From contig CAJSYZ010000006.1 in assembly GCA_910574455.1 (NCBI GenBank), positions 248,001 through 312,000 of the forward strand: DNA of 64,000 bases, given 5' to 3'. The notes below the pieces were generated by a model. The model ran no database searches. It was not told the DNA's origin and worked only from the letters and a program-made list of their open reading frames with translations. Positions 46,870-57,937 of this stretch are shown one piece after another. The DNA is from Trichaptum fuscoviolaceum (lineage: Eukaryota; Basidiomycota; Agaricomycetes; Hymenochaetales; Trichaptaceae). Both the position numbers and the translations under genes were made by a program. How positions within the stretch are numbered: position 1 is the stretch's first letter; each line of letters starts with the position of its first letter.

Positions 46870-47575
46870 CTACTTATCAGTGACCAAACCTGCTTTGCCG
46901 TCGTAGTTGAGGATGATATCAACAGACTCTTTGTCGGCGTATAGATCATCAACGCGTGTTGAGTCGTAAGGCGACCTGTGACGCTCCGCTGAGGCGTTCG
47001 AGAACTCTGCTTTGCTTGACATCTCGCAGTCGCCCCGAACCGCCAATGTACTTGAGGTCGGGTTCTCCAATGGAACATTGCTCAGTGTCTGTTGGCCGTC
47101 GCGCTCGTGCATCTCCACAATCTGCATACCGACGGCGAGGTGTTCCATACGCATGTCTACCGAGTCGGCGGGCGCGGGCATGGGTGGGGGCTGTTCGACC
47201 TTTAACTCCTTCTCGTTCTCGAATCGGACTGCTGACATGAAGGCGTAGTCAGCTAGGATGGGGCGCCAGCGCTGAAGCTGATAGGGATCGTCAACGAGAA
47301 CACGCTTGCTGATGTAGGCTTCAGTCTTGATTTTTGGAGCCTGTGGCTCCCATCCTGCAGGGATAGGCTGTTCCTTGTTCGCAACAGTCCAGTTCCTGCA
47401 GTGAAGTTCAGTGACGAGCATATTTCAAAGGACAAGCTACTTACACATCATTGAAAAAGATGCTATCCTTAGCGTCTTTCATCGAGATGCGATGGTCGGG
47501 GTTTTTGGCAAGTAACCTTCGCATCAAAGTGTATGCCGGGTACATCGGGAAAAAGGCTCCCAAATGGTAGCCGAT
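46870..47575 (-). pseudogene. 3' remnant of a Ser/Thr protein kinase gene
   Basis: From about 47575 the minus strand reads GYHLGAFFPMYPAYTLMRRL, then LAKNPDHRISMKDAKDSIFF and NDV. This looks like the end of a protein kinase C-lobe (the NPDHRISMKDA stretch is the usual last helix). After an intron (47440 down to about 47400) the tail continues NWTVANKEQPIPAGWEPQAP and a hydrophilic 170-residue extension to the stop at 46870. Nothing upstream encodes the ATP-binding lobe, HRD or DFG motifs; the frame is blocked by a stop just before the conserved part. A fragment of a kinase gene, cut close to the start of the compositionally odd region. Confidence 0.55.
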
Positions 47576-47639
47576 TTCGGACGATTCCGGCGTATATTCC
47601 CGAGACCATTAGGTTGAGGGTTATGAACTGCTAAATGCA

Positions 47640-50208
47640 ACGCTGGTTTCAGTGTAAACTTGAAATTGCACGTGATTTTTCTCACGCTTTTCCGCTTCTT
47701 CCATTTCCCCGGACGGTACACTTTCTTCGTCTCCGTGTCTCTTGCGTAAAAAAAATTCTAGTATGTTGTTCTCATGCCCCTTTCCAATAATCGCTTGTAC
47801 TATCTTTATCAATTAAGTTTCTACTTGTCTTCATGTACAAAAAAAAAAAAGTCATGAACGTGTCTCGAACTTCGCATCTGTTATCTTTTCCTTTTCTGCG
47901 CAAGCAGAGTTCCTATCCGTTTCACTATCCGAGACTTATCTGTACTTGCTATTTTAAAGGTCACTAATCAAACGGTGTCGAAAGTTGAAAGTCGAACTGT
48001 CTCTTACGCAGCGATGCCTTGTCTTTCAGCGTACACTGCAAGATGCTCCTTTCAAGTCCTACCATTTAAATGCAGTCCAAGCCCATAAGCCTTATCCTTT
48101 GATTCGTGATCCTGCTTCTGCTGACTGATACTCCAAACTTGTTCACTTCATTCACACAATTTTATCTTAATCATTTCACTCCAGACAGTACTCCCCCCAA
48201 CGCATGACGAAGCTTCCGCTGTGTCACACTCCAGACTTATTCAGTTTCTTCACGCCATCTTATCTCAATCATTTCACTCCATACACTCGCCTTCTTTCTT
48301 TCGCATCATCTCCGTACTTCGTCTCTCCTACTTCCCACGTCTCCATTTGCCTACGACCTCCTTTTTCGTCTATTTGTTTTCCAAGTCGAAGTCCTCCTCA
48401 GCCGCTTAATTTCCGTAGCGCATCGCATTACCCATGACCTACATAGTAGCCCCCGCTAACATTCACAGCCCCCTCATCTCTTCCTTACCGTCGGCTACCA
48501 TTCCATTCGTCCTCGCTTTTCACAGCATACCAAAGTACCTGCGCCCGTGTACCAGCCCTTCCGACGGGTAGTCCACGCCACTCTTACTCACTTTTTAACT
48601 CTACTGTACAGATGCGCTTGCCTCTTGCACCGCTCCCAAGACCGTTTTCAATTCCTGTTACAGACACCAGCGACACCGATTGATTTTTGCGGCACACTAA
48701 TAAAGGGTTCCGCAGCGTCGACGTCCACTTTCAACGACTTTCAACCTAAGACTACCGTTCTTCTCAGCACACTCTCCGTTCACCTCTTTTTTCATTCCCT
48801 TCTCGCTTTCCTTGTCCTATTAACTTCTCCGCCGCAATAACCTCTTTCTCTAATATTGCATCAGTATATTATCCGTACAATAACAAAGAATCTACTTCTT
48901 ACCTGTCTTCCCTATACGGGTATGACCAACGTCTCTTATGTCTATAAATACCAAATGCACGATTTTCAAACCTTACCTTAAAATGGCAAACAAATCTATG
49001 GCCTATCTTGGAAATCACACACATCTTCACGCAAGAGAAGTCCTTCAAACCATGCTGTACGACAACCCGTCCCCCCTTGTCTAAGCATTGAGATGAATAG
49101 TACTTTCTTCACCCTCCACGTACAAATTTGTTGCTTCAAATCTCGTCAAAAAGCGATTGCACACGACCTCCAACTGTCCACGATAACCTTCAAAATCGCC
49201 GGCTTCTTCACTCCAAATATGCGCTCGTTTCAGCGCGTGGCTTAATAAATCACTTAAAGCTTCCAGCCTTTCCCTTTTCATGTACAAGCTTTCGAAGTTA
49301 AAGACATTCTTTCCAGCACGGAACAAAAAAATTTATCTCCTTGATCACGCGTACTCTTCCCGCCCACCCGTTACAAGCGGCGCTTCTCCACATACACCCA
49401 CCACAGCCCTTTCTCCCCCCTCTACCCCATACGCTTTTGAATCGCATTGCTTCATGACCCTTTTTCTTTCCATTCCCTCTAACGTTACTTCAACTTTAAC
49501 TCGTTTTCCACAGGCATACAAACATGAGCAATTCATGTCCAAAGCACATTTCAGTATCTCATACTTATTCCCCTAATGTACGTTACCAGTACTACGCTAC
49601 CGTACGAAGTAGCTTTGTCATTTAGAAAACAAATATAAAGCTTTTCAAAAATCTCAGTGTGTTTCGGTTGCTGCTTTCGCATTCCCGCACAATAGCAGTT
49701 GACGAGTTCCTTACACCGCATCCCCGGAAGCGTTCTCCCTTCACCAGCATCAATAGCACTTTCTACTACCTAACGCTCCCAGCTTTCCGCTCGTCCTCAC
49801 ATGCAAAACTCGTTGCGCACAAGCCTGCCCTTTCAGCACATTCTTGCTACAGTTCCCTGCTTCTTAACGTACACAGCTCAGCTTCCTAGCGCGCGTGCTT
49901 TAATACATCACTACAGTTTGCTTCTCCATCCATTTTCACGCATAAGCTTTCAAAGATGAGTTGTTCAGTCCGAGGAGTACACCAAAACTTTTATCCAATT
50001 GATCCTACCATACGCATCGCCACGCACGTACGCACTTCTATCTGTTGTATCACTATTACAGTTCTATCTTCATCATCACAGCACAGTCTACTCAGTAACA
50101 TGACTCCTTCAGCCCTTTCCCTCCACTGCATCGCACATAATACAGTCATAAAGCCACGTCAAGCCTCCCGACGGTCCTTTCCACGTTCAGCTCCGTCGTC
50201 TTTTCAAC
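47640..50208. other. Pyrimidine-rich DNA with degenerate direct repeats, no gene
   Basis: No convincing gene. Two 54-nt direct repeats at 48130-48183 and 48228-48281 match at 45 positions. A looser pair, around 49230-49300 and 49895-49960, shares AAGCTTTC and neighbouring words. The region looks like old, decayed repeats of something related to the flanking genes. A minus-strand frame at 49081-49326 is open but unsupported. Confidence 0.4.
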
Positions 50209-51100
50209 ATGCGCATTTCTTTCAGGCTTCGCAGAACAGCACGATCTTCAGTACCGGCTGAAACCCCGCATCTTCATCAGCTCAACGAGTCTCTGCTGTC
50301 TGACTCAGGAAAAATAAAGAGCGACGATTTCTCAACGTGTGCCTTACGGAGCGCTGATGTTGTTGCCGGTGTCGTTGGTGGAGTTCCACTAGTCGGAGGT
50401 TACATAGGAGGAGGCATGCAATCTTTGGTGCATCAAGCGCAAGTTTGTATGCCATGCTCTATCCACATTCTTTTATTGACCTAAAGTCCGTTAAGGACTC
50501 AGCTGGCACTGTTGATTCAGCCATAGCCTTTTACCACCGCTCCAACTCGCTACTTTCACATATTCGACTTCCTGAAGCCAGCGATCACGCAAGTACCCTC
50601 AAAAGCACATTGGAACCGTTAGTACGCGTGAAAAACGTCTGCATTTCTTCCTAACATTAAACATCAGAGGCTTGAGCAACATTGCTCTCGACATGCAATC
50701 AATTGCAAAAGCGTCCTCTACGCGCAGGTTTAAAAGCCTTCGTCGACTTCAGAAGCACATTGAAATAGCGTCAGTCTCATTACAGACATGTGTCGATGTT
50801 CTACAGGTTTGCTGTGTCTTTTTTCACATTTCTTTCACTCACTTGACATTTTAGCTTCAATACTTATGCGAACAACTTTCGACTCTTAAAGCTATCACCG
50901 TCGTCCTTCAATCGTTTGAGTCGAGTTCGATCCACCTACTAGGGAAAAAACTCTCTCAAGCTGAGATCGACATGCAATACGTCGTTCGACTTTTAAAACT
51001 TACCGTTCTTTTCCTCGCACTCATTACCGTTATGCTTTTCTTCCTTTCTTTCTTTACATTCTGTATATTTATTATTCTCTGGTTTCACGTAACAAAATAA
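50209..51100 (+). CDS. Unknown helical protein with a glycine-rich start and C-terminal membrane anchor
   Basis: Four exons can be joined in phase: 50209-50442; 50487 to a donor after GAACC near 50619; a third ending at VDVLQ near 50805; and the last from about 50854 to the TAA at 51098-51100. The protein reads SADVVAGVVGGVPLVGGYIG, GGMQSLVHQAQ, then amphipathic helices (LSNIALDMQSIAKASSTRRF, LRRLQKHIEIASVSLQTCVD, LSQAEIDMQYVVRLLK), and ends in a strong membrane helix (LTVLFLALITVMLFFLSF and following). The Gly-rich opening followed by a four-helix-like region recalls N-terminal helical domains of fungal NLR and MLKL-like proteins, but I cannot confirm it. The start codon is uncertain. Confidence 0.5.
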
Positions 51101-53280
51101 TTCAATAGACATTTAGACAATTGTGTTTGATTAATCCGTGTTCCTACACCGTTACTTTGTTCAAAATGCAAGAGTTCTTACAATTGTCTTCTTTCGCATC
51201 CCGTCCAACACTTATACAAGACAGCCCCCGCTCTTAAATAGAACAACCAGCTTATCTAAAAATACTTGTCTACGATTCCCATCCATTAATAGCACATTAC
51301 AAGACATTCTCGTACGTACTAACATTTTCCTACTGTATTACAGCCTACACTATTACATGACGTTCATGACTAAATAACGAGTATTACTTTTCTTCCCTTT
51401 TTCTCCCCGAACGTCTTAAGTAACTACGAATACCGCAAGGCCCATTCTTCCGTCGACTCCTATAAGCTACATTTCATCCGAGACTTTCTAGTGCCTCTCT
51501 TTTCCTTCGCTATAAACATGCTTCCGACTCCGAATCATTCTTCGCGCGGGTGTCTCAATGCCCTCCTGTTTCTTCTCCGTCCGTTCGCGCACTTCACTAT
51601 CCTTCCCATCGCTGGCTTGCAAATATCAAACTTCGGTAACCGATTCACCAGTCATTTGAGACTATTAGAACACCTCCACGTATCTTATTTCTCCGCAACA
51701 AATTCACTCAGCAAGTGTCAAAGATGAAAGTTTGTCTCTCCTGCTCGACTTTAAATCACCTCATTATCAGAAGTCGTCAGACACGAACCCCACTAGCGCG
51801 AAACTGGCTGTCAGATTTGCTTGCGTAAGTAGACATCAGTGCCTTACGAACATTTCAACTCATATATTCTACAGCGAGCACGAGTGCTTCGAACTGTGTA
51901 CTCACGAATTGAGGACTTGGGAACCATTCATGTAAATCAACCCACTTCTTTCCTTTTCCTTGTAACTCATAGTCTCTTTCCACTATCCTAAAGATATAAG
52001 TATGACAATGGAGACGAGTTGCTCGTTATTTGTTCTCACGCACCATGCATTGAGCTTAGGAATCCATCCTTTAACGGACCTATGCTTCATATTTCCACAG
52101 AACGAATGGGACGAAGCAGTCTTCAAATATCTTTTATGTATCGTATTTAATATTATGCTTTTCGCCGCTCTCAACATAAATCAACTTGCCCATTACGTAC
52201 TTTATTTCTTAACTCGAAGATCCAGACTTGCATAGGCTCATAGAGAAATTTTTCGCAGGTCTTTAAATAACGCCTCATGACAATAATTGCTTCTCCATTA
52301 CACCCGCCATGACAGACAAACCTAGTACGCAAAACCCTTCGAATGTAATGCGCGTCTTCTACGTCGACTCTAATGGAATAGCTTTTCGAACACTTCACGA
52401 TAACATCTTCATGCAACTGCGAGAAATAATCCGAAGCAATGCCTTGAACGAAGAACGAAACGTGAGACGTTTTCTTTATCAGACCATAAAAATGTCTTCA
52501 TGCCTCATTTTTAGCAGAACGAAGCCATTGCACTGCCTTATCACAAACACAAGTCGAGCAACAGATTCAAACGCTTCAGAAAGCGTTAAGATCTTTGCAA
52601 TTCGCCCATTTCTATTCAGCCAAATTCATATTTATCTCATACGACCCGAAACCCTGCCCACCGCTTTCCTCCCCTTCTGACCCCACGACCAGCCTCTTTC
52701 TTCTAAATTTTGTATATTTACGAAACACTTTCATGTGACATGATTTACATGCAAATACTCCTCATTGTGTCTCATCAAAAGTATTCGAATATTTTCCTAC
52801 CTACGTATCAACATACAACGCAAGTGCTCATATGACATCCGCACTCTCCTGTCTCAAATTATCCGGCTTCATACATAACTCAACCCCTTACCGTTCCGCC
52901 ACTGTGCATTGCCAAGCCAAGTCTAGACTAACTTGACACCATCGGGAACAAACTTTCCGTGCTGAATGAGAATTATTTTCCAAATTCTAAACCCCTTTCC
53001 GTACTCGCTTCACAGATGAAACACACGGAGAGCAGATACAGACATTGGCCAGGGCACTCCCCGGTGCGCATGAAATTTCAGCCTCCCGTGATCCAACCTC
53101 CTGTAGCCCGATCTAACACACACGCTCTTGCGCACCGACCATCGCTCACCGCACCTTCAGATTATGAATCGCATGAACGCCTAACTGCAGCAGTTAAAAC
53201 ACCGTTCTCTTCCCTGCGTAATCCGATAACTTCCCCCACTTGAACGTCTGGTCAACTCGTTTCAAGACCCATCCACCATT
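51101..53280. other. No confident gene; possible decayed exons
   Basis: Plus-strand frames at 52309-52500 and 52960-53240 are open and a helical stretch (EQQIQTLQKALRSLQFAHF near 52560) looks coding, but no frame-consistent splicing joins them. Probably degraded gene remnants. Confidence 0.35.
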
Positions 53281-54553
53281 ATGAACCTCCGCACTCACTC
53301 CACCCCAACCTCTGCCCAATTCATACGTGCTGACCTTTACGCTCACTCCATGAATTACCTGAAACTTAACATCGATCTCCTACATGAGACTCCAGATTCA
53401 ATTATGGATTTGGACAGGGCCCGATCGCTGAGATTCCTTCACGATACGAACTCCGCACATGGTGTTTTTGTTGACGGAGACGGCAAAAAACATAACACTG
53501 TTCAAATGATAGGCCAACTGGGTGAGAACCTGATGCTGAATCCTTATTTCTCTCTCTCGACAAGAGGCAAACGCGCAGTCAGTTCCAATCTTAAATTATA
53601 TGGGCAGGGAATGTAACGACTATATTTTGAACAGATTCCTAGTCAACGAATTACGACACAAAGGACAAAACTAGAAGTCATTGTCCCAGGCTCTGACGAC
53701 CTCCCTGACAAATACAAAGACCTTTTGCGCACCCAGTTTGTGGTTGCGAACCTCGTACAACGTATTCATGAAGACAAGCTTGAATTACCTTCCGAAAGTA
53801 AGTTAAATCTCATCGTACTTCCTCGTGCGTTTCTTACCGTTCCATGCAGGCAACGGTATCAAAGTCACCGGCTTAACTGGGGAGGACGATGGATCTTCCC
53901 TCGCTACCTTCATATCTTCTCAAGAAAAGATGTGGATCCGAACCTCAAATGAACTGCAATCAACCATAAACACTTTCAATACGAATACATCGAGTCCTGT
54001 ATTTTCTGCCGGTATGCTTATTCTTCTTTCACGAATTTTCAGTCTACCTTACAATTCCATTTCTTAACCGCGTTAGACAACCTTGCGTCTTGGCCTGACC
54101 CAGAAAACGTATACGGAATGGCACCGAACAAAGCCTTTTTTAAACTCAATACCAATGTCCAAATTTTCGACAAAGACGGAGATCTTGTTCACCCAATCAA
54201 CTACGATAAAATTTTGCTTCCACGAACCTGGATACTCTTCGACGCTCAGATCAGACTGTAAGTTTCCTACACATTCGAAAACCTTATCCTTTTCCTCTTA
54301 ACGACTTCACTGCAGATGGGATTTCTCACGTGCCGATGGCCTCCAGAGTGCGCCGGGTGGTAGATCTCGGCACTACAAATGGGAATTCACCTCAGTTCGC
54401 GTTTTACTTCCACCTTTCTCTAACTCTATGCGAAGGACATGGGCGTCGACGTCAACCATTTCCACCCCCCCGCGTAAGAGAAACCTGCCAAAACTCACCG
54501 ACGTTATGGGAGAAGCTGCGTTCGTGTATTCCCCACTTAACTCATCGACGTAG
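53281..54553 (+). pseudogene. Conserved-looking unknown protein with one in-frame stop
   Basis: Splice-consistent exons read MDLDRARSLRFLHDTNSAHG, VFVDGDGKKHNTVQMIGQLG, NLKLYGQGM, stop TAA (53614-53616), then in the same frame RTKLEVIVPGSDDLPDKYKD, LLRTQFVVANLVQRI. Introns then lead to GIKVTGLTGEDDGSSLATFI, NVYGMAPNKAFFKLNTNVQI and FDKDGDLVHPINYDKILLPR, ending at 54553. All later junctions keep phase with good GT-AG sites, so the single TAA looks like a nonsense mutation; the only intron that could remove it would be 22 nt and shifts the frame. I do not recognise the family. Regular patterns such as VxxDGDxxHPIxY suggest a soluble, globular protein under past constraint. Confidence 0.55.
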
Positions 54554-54753
54554 AGAAACCATATTCACGACATGTACATTCGTACATTGAACGAAGAAAT
54601 TGCAATTTTAACTTACGGTGTATTTAACATGTCGACTCATATTTACTCAGTTTCTTTACACAACGATATGTACAAATAATCCTTCTACTTCTCATAAGGA
54701 ATAGCTCAGACCTGTCATGAAAAGTGCTCGCCCTTCACTGTAACCGAAGTCCT

Positions 54754-55881
54754 TCACTGTCTTCCTCCTTCATTCGCGTTCGAAAATGAACTCTGTGATC
54801 GTGACTTACGCACCGCATTCGCGAACGGATTGAACTCCCCTCCTTCGGCACAACCTGCCGTTTCTCCCAGTCTCCACCATACTTCGCAATCGCCTTCCGT
54901 TCTCTCCGTCTCCCCCTCGTCCTGCTGTATATCTCCCTCCGAAGCCCTGATAAATTTAAACGTAAGGCAAAAAGAATCCTGATCGTTGCGACGTGCTTGC
55001 GGACAGTCACCTAACTCGAATCGAGGATGTGGTCGACGACTGGATTTTCGTTTCGACGTGCCCTCATAAATCGACAACCCGAGAAAGCGAACTAATCGAT
55101 CCGTCACGCGTTTGTACACCTCGTGCTCATACCCCGGTCCTTTCAAAAACAACATTCCGTTATTCAACGCGAAACTGGCAAGTGTCCATCGCGGATATGC
55201 CATCCACATTGAGTCGGGACCAATGCCATTCATCAACGCGGTATTATTCGTTCCGACACAAGGAAGGCGCGATGAATCGTCCGACGACTTCCCGATGATT
55301 ATTGTCCTCTTCCGCTTCTCGTTTTTCACGCACGTCCAGGATTGCAAAAAGGGGTTCACGTCTAATCGGCGAAAGTCGTCCATAACCGTTCCCGTAGACC
55401 TGCATATTGTGTATCCGATCCCAATAATCTGTGCGAGCAACTCCTCGTACTTCGGGGCACCTACGCATACGAAAAGCTCCCGGAAGACTCCGTACATTGC
55501 GCTGGATGACGAAATGAATTCAACCGTAGAGATATCGAAGACCGTACTGCTTGTATTTCGCATGACCTGTCGAAAATGCTGAGGTTCTGCGAAAGAACTC
55601 AAGTAATAATTGAGCCTTAGTCGACCGTGATCCTCACTCATCGTTTTCAGTACCGAACTAGTGCGGGAAATGGAAAGTATTGTTGGAAACTTCAGCCTCA
55701 TGAATATGTCTTCGCGACAATCGACATTGTATAGCAATTTGTACAAAGACGGTTGTCGATATGTTCCGTGATGCATTGAAAGAGAGAAAGTCAGGGAGTT
55801 CGTAGAAAGAAAGAAAAGACTCTGACTTACAAACACTCCATTCGAAAAATCATCTATTGGGAGGATTGTCTCAGACAACAT
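54754..55881 (-). CDS. F-box-like protein, paralogue 1 of a divergent pair
   Basis: A long frame from 55881 opening MLSETILPIDDFSNGVF, followed by DIFMRLKFPTILSISRTSSV, which fits an F-box-type helix pair. The body shares spaced blocks with the divergent neighbour: STVFDISTVEFI against LSVFDQSSFAFL, IGPDSMWMAYPR against IGPKSFWSAYRT, VWWRLGETAG against VLWRLGGTCY. An intron near 55840 (GTAAGT after GVF) and one near 54815 (GTAAGTCACG after NAV) are likely, so the true ends differ somewhat from the open frame. It would act as a substrate adaptor if the F-box binds Skp1 (inference). It shares a roughly 170-bp promoter region with the plus-strand paralogue. Confidence 0.55.
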   Translation of the reverse strand: MLSETILPIDDFSNGVFVSQSLFFLSTNSLTFSLSMHHGTYRQPSLYKLLYNVDCREDIFMRLKFPTILSISRTSSVLKTMSEDHGRLRLNYYLSSFAEPQHFRQVMRNTSSTVFDISTVEFISSSSAMYGVFRELFVCVGAPKYEELLAQIIGIGYTICRSTGTVMDDFRRLDVNPFLQSWTCVKNEKRKRTIIIGKSSDDSSRLPCVGTNNTALMNGIGPDSMWMAYPRWTLASFALNNGMLFLKGPGYEHEVYKRVTDRLVRFLGLSIYEGTSKRKSSRRPHPRFELGDCPQARRNDQDSFCLTFKFIRASEGDIQQDEGETERTEGDCEVWWRLGETAGCAEGGEFNPFANAVRKSRSQSSFSNANEGGRQ

Positions 55882-56054
55882 CTAAACCTTGATCCTTTGC
55901 CCGAGACAATGCTCCCCTCTTCCATTACTCCAGTTTGAAACTGAACAGCGCACGACGTAAGTTCTCCGGAAAGTCAGAAACATATTTTTCAGTCGAACAT
56001 CACAACAGAAAGTCACTGCTACGCACACACAAACCACAGCCGACTCCGAACGAT

Positions 56055-57026
56055 ATGCTTCAGAACAAAGCCAACACGGTATTCGCGCACCCACATGTTG
56101 CAACGATGATATTCGACCATAGTTCAACGGCTGACATGGTGAAGATCTCCAGAGTTTCTTCCCTTGTACATTCCGCACTGCAAGACAGAATCCGACAACG
56201 CCTAGCAACCTACCTCTCACGTTGGTTTCCGTACGGCACACTCATGCAGGAAATGAGAGAAACATCGCTCTCCGTGTTCGATCAATCGTCCTTTGCCTTC
56301 CTTAATTGTCAGCCCGACACGCTATGGAGTTTACAAACCCTGTATATGGTCTGCCTCCCATCAGACAAAGGTCGAGTGATTGATTTTATCAGCGAGCACA
56401 ACTACGAAAGGATTCCATGCTCCCGAGCGAAGAAACAGGCATACCATCTTTCCCTAAACAAATTCATTTCCGGAGTCGTCACCTTTCGCAGAGGTAACCT
56501 TACCGTCACCGTCGCAACTGCGAAAAACAATTCCATTGTCCAGGCCGCCTTGGGCACAGTCTCTACCGGCTTCATGAACATCATTGGTCCAAAATCATTC
56601 TGGTCGGCGTACCGCACAGGACCCGGCGGATCCGAGAGCTACCAGAATCCCAGTTACGGGACAGGTCCTTGTCCGTCAGACTTTCCTGTTAAGATTGACT
56701 ACGCTCACGACATATGTAAAGCGACCACCATCAGTAACCATCTCCTCATGTGGAGGATTCTCGTCGAACGTCCCCACAAGACATTTTGCTACACCCACCC
56801 TGAATGCCCACAATCTCTTCGATCGTCAAACGATAGCCATTGCTCAACGATGTACTTCGGTATGGATCACAGAAGTGCTACGAGGAAACAATATCGGGAA
56901 CAAATAAATCGAAACGGTGACCCTGTTCTCTGGCGGCTGGGCGGGACATGTTACAAAAACACTCTGGCGATGACACCAATTTGCACCACAGTCACTGATT
57001 TCGATAAGCCACTGTCCGAACACTAA
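56055..57026 (+). CDS. F-box-like protein, paralogue 2 of a divergent pair
   Basis: A single open exon of about 323 aa from ATG 56055 (an in-frame ATG at 55935 is the alternative). It opens MLQNKANTVFAHPHVATMIF, then STADMVKISRVSSLVHSALQ, an F-box-like helix set, and continues IRQRLATYLSRWFPYGTLMQ. Conserved blocks with the minus-strand paralogue are ETSLSVFDQSSFAF, NIIGPKSFWSAYR and VLWRLGGTCY. The C-terminal part adds Cys/His residues (CYTHPECPQ) not seen in the partner, possibly structural. The two genes diverge from one promoter region, suggesting an inverted duplication followed by strong divergence. Function unknown beyond the family resemblance. Confidence 0.6.
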   Translation: MLQNKANTVFAHPHVATMIFDHSSTADMVKISRVSSLVHSALQDRIRQRLATYLSRWFPYGTLMQEMRETSLSVFDQSSFAFLNCQPDTLWSLQTLYMVCLPSDKGRVIDFISEHNYERIPCSRAKKQAYHLSLNKFISGVVTFRRGNLTVTVATAKNNSIVQAALGTVSTGFMNIIGPKSFWSAYRTGPGGSESYQNPSYGTGPCPSDFPVKIDYAHDICKATTISNHLLMWRILVERPHKTFCYTHPECPQSLRSSNDSHCSTMYFGMDHRSATRKQYREQINRNGDPVLWRLGGTCYKNTLAMTPICTTVTDFDKPLSEH

Positions 57027-57278
57027 TTAGCACCATGAAATTTGATATATATAAAGACGCACTTGTCTCCCTTCTAAATTTATCCCCTTCGTTAGCAAAT
57101 CCTGTTACCAAAGTACTTTTCAACAAGTTGCGGTTAAAGTCAAATAATTTCGCGCATTTTAATGCTCTACGATACAAACCAAACATTCTAAACACTATAC
57201 TAAAAACCGTATTGATGGATCTCACAATCGAAAACGGTGAAATCAAAATTTTGCGAGCATATCAATCGCACAGGTCTT

Positions 57279-57937
57279 TCATACCAGCCAATTCGTCATC
57301 TCTCGGTTAATGATACTTTGTCCTCGACCAGAACAGTTGCAACATTTGCATTTCGGCCTTCCTATATCATTAAGCGGGCGATTCCTTGCAAGCCAAAGGA
57401 AATGCAAATAGATTTCATTCGGCGACTTAAAACGACGGCAGCCAGGGGTCGTTGAACCTGTACACAAGTCAAACAACGACAACGTCATCACATGAAACGA
57501 CTCACCAAGAAGATAGGTGTCACGTCGCATGGTCTTCCCATCCACACGCTTAACTCTTGTGTACAGTCTATAGCCTTGCGGAAAGTCGGATAACACATAG
57601 TTTCCGGGATCAACTAACAAGTTTTAGTAAAAATAAGAAACACAGTAAAAGAATCTACAGACGTACTCCCAGGATACTGTGATCCGCAACGAATGAAAAG
57701 TAGACCAGCCTTGTACAGCCAATCGTTTTTTGTGCTTTCGTTGGCGAATATCACATAAGTCACGGTCCTCACCGACTCCGGCGGCTCAACATCTACAAAA
57801 CCACGAGGCAATGGATGGTCTCCCCCATCTGATGAAAGAATAGTGATGCGTCCGTTTTCTAAGTGCGCTGCAGCGAAGTATGGACCCTCCATCGTCGCTG
57901 GGGGAATTTTCGAGCAGAAAAGTGCGTCTACCGTCAC
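57279..57937 (-). CDS. Clr2-like (cryptic loci regulator 2) domain protein
   Basis: Three exons. ATG at 57937 opens MTVDALFCSKIPPATMEGPY. Introns after QYPG and after TYLL keep phase. The middle reads VLSDFPQGYRLYTRVKRVDG, KTMRRDTYLLG, then RRFKSPNEIYLHFLWLAR and PKCKCCNCSG. A GYRLYTRVK strand, an RxDxYLxG loop, RFKSPNEIxxHFLWL and a CxCxxC cluster match my knowledge of the Clr2 N-terminal domain of fungal silencing complexes (SHREC in fission yeast, which deacetylates histones in heterochromatin). The protein is about 195 aa, much shorter than full Clr2, so it may be a domain-only derivative. An additional upstream coding segment near 58085-57955 (PELEDVMLFCVPSAFEKCCW) could not be spliced to it. 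Confidence 0.55.

Noticed and set aside
49081..49326. Minus-strand open frame of 81 codons with a coherent helical product
   Set aside because: The composition of this strand (G-rich, few stops) makes long frames likely by chance, and there is no homology or splice support.
57035..57310. Plus-strand open frame of 91 codons after the F-box-like gene
   Set aside because: It overlaps the conserved end of the Clr2-like gene on the other strand and shows no motif. Probably chance.
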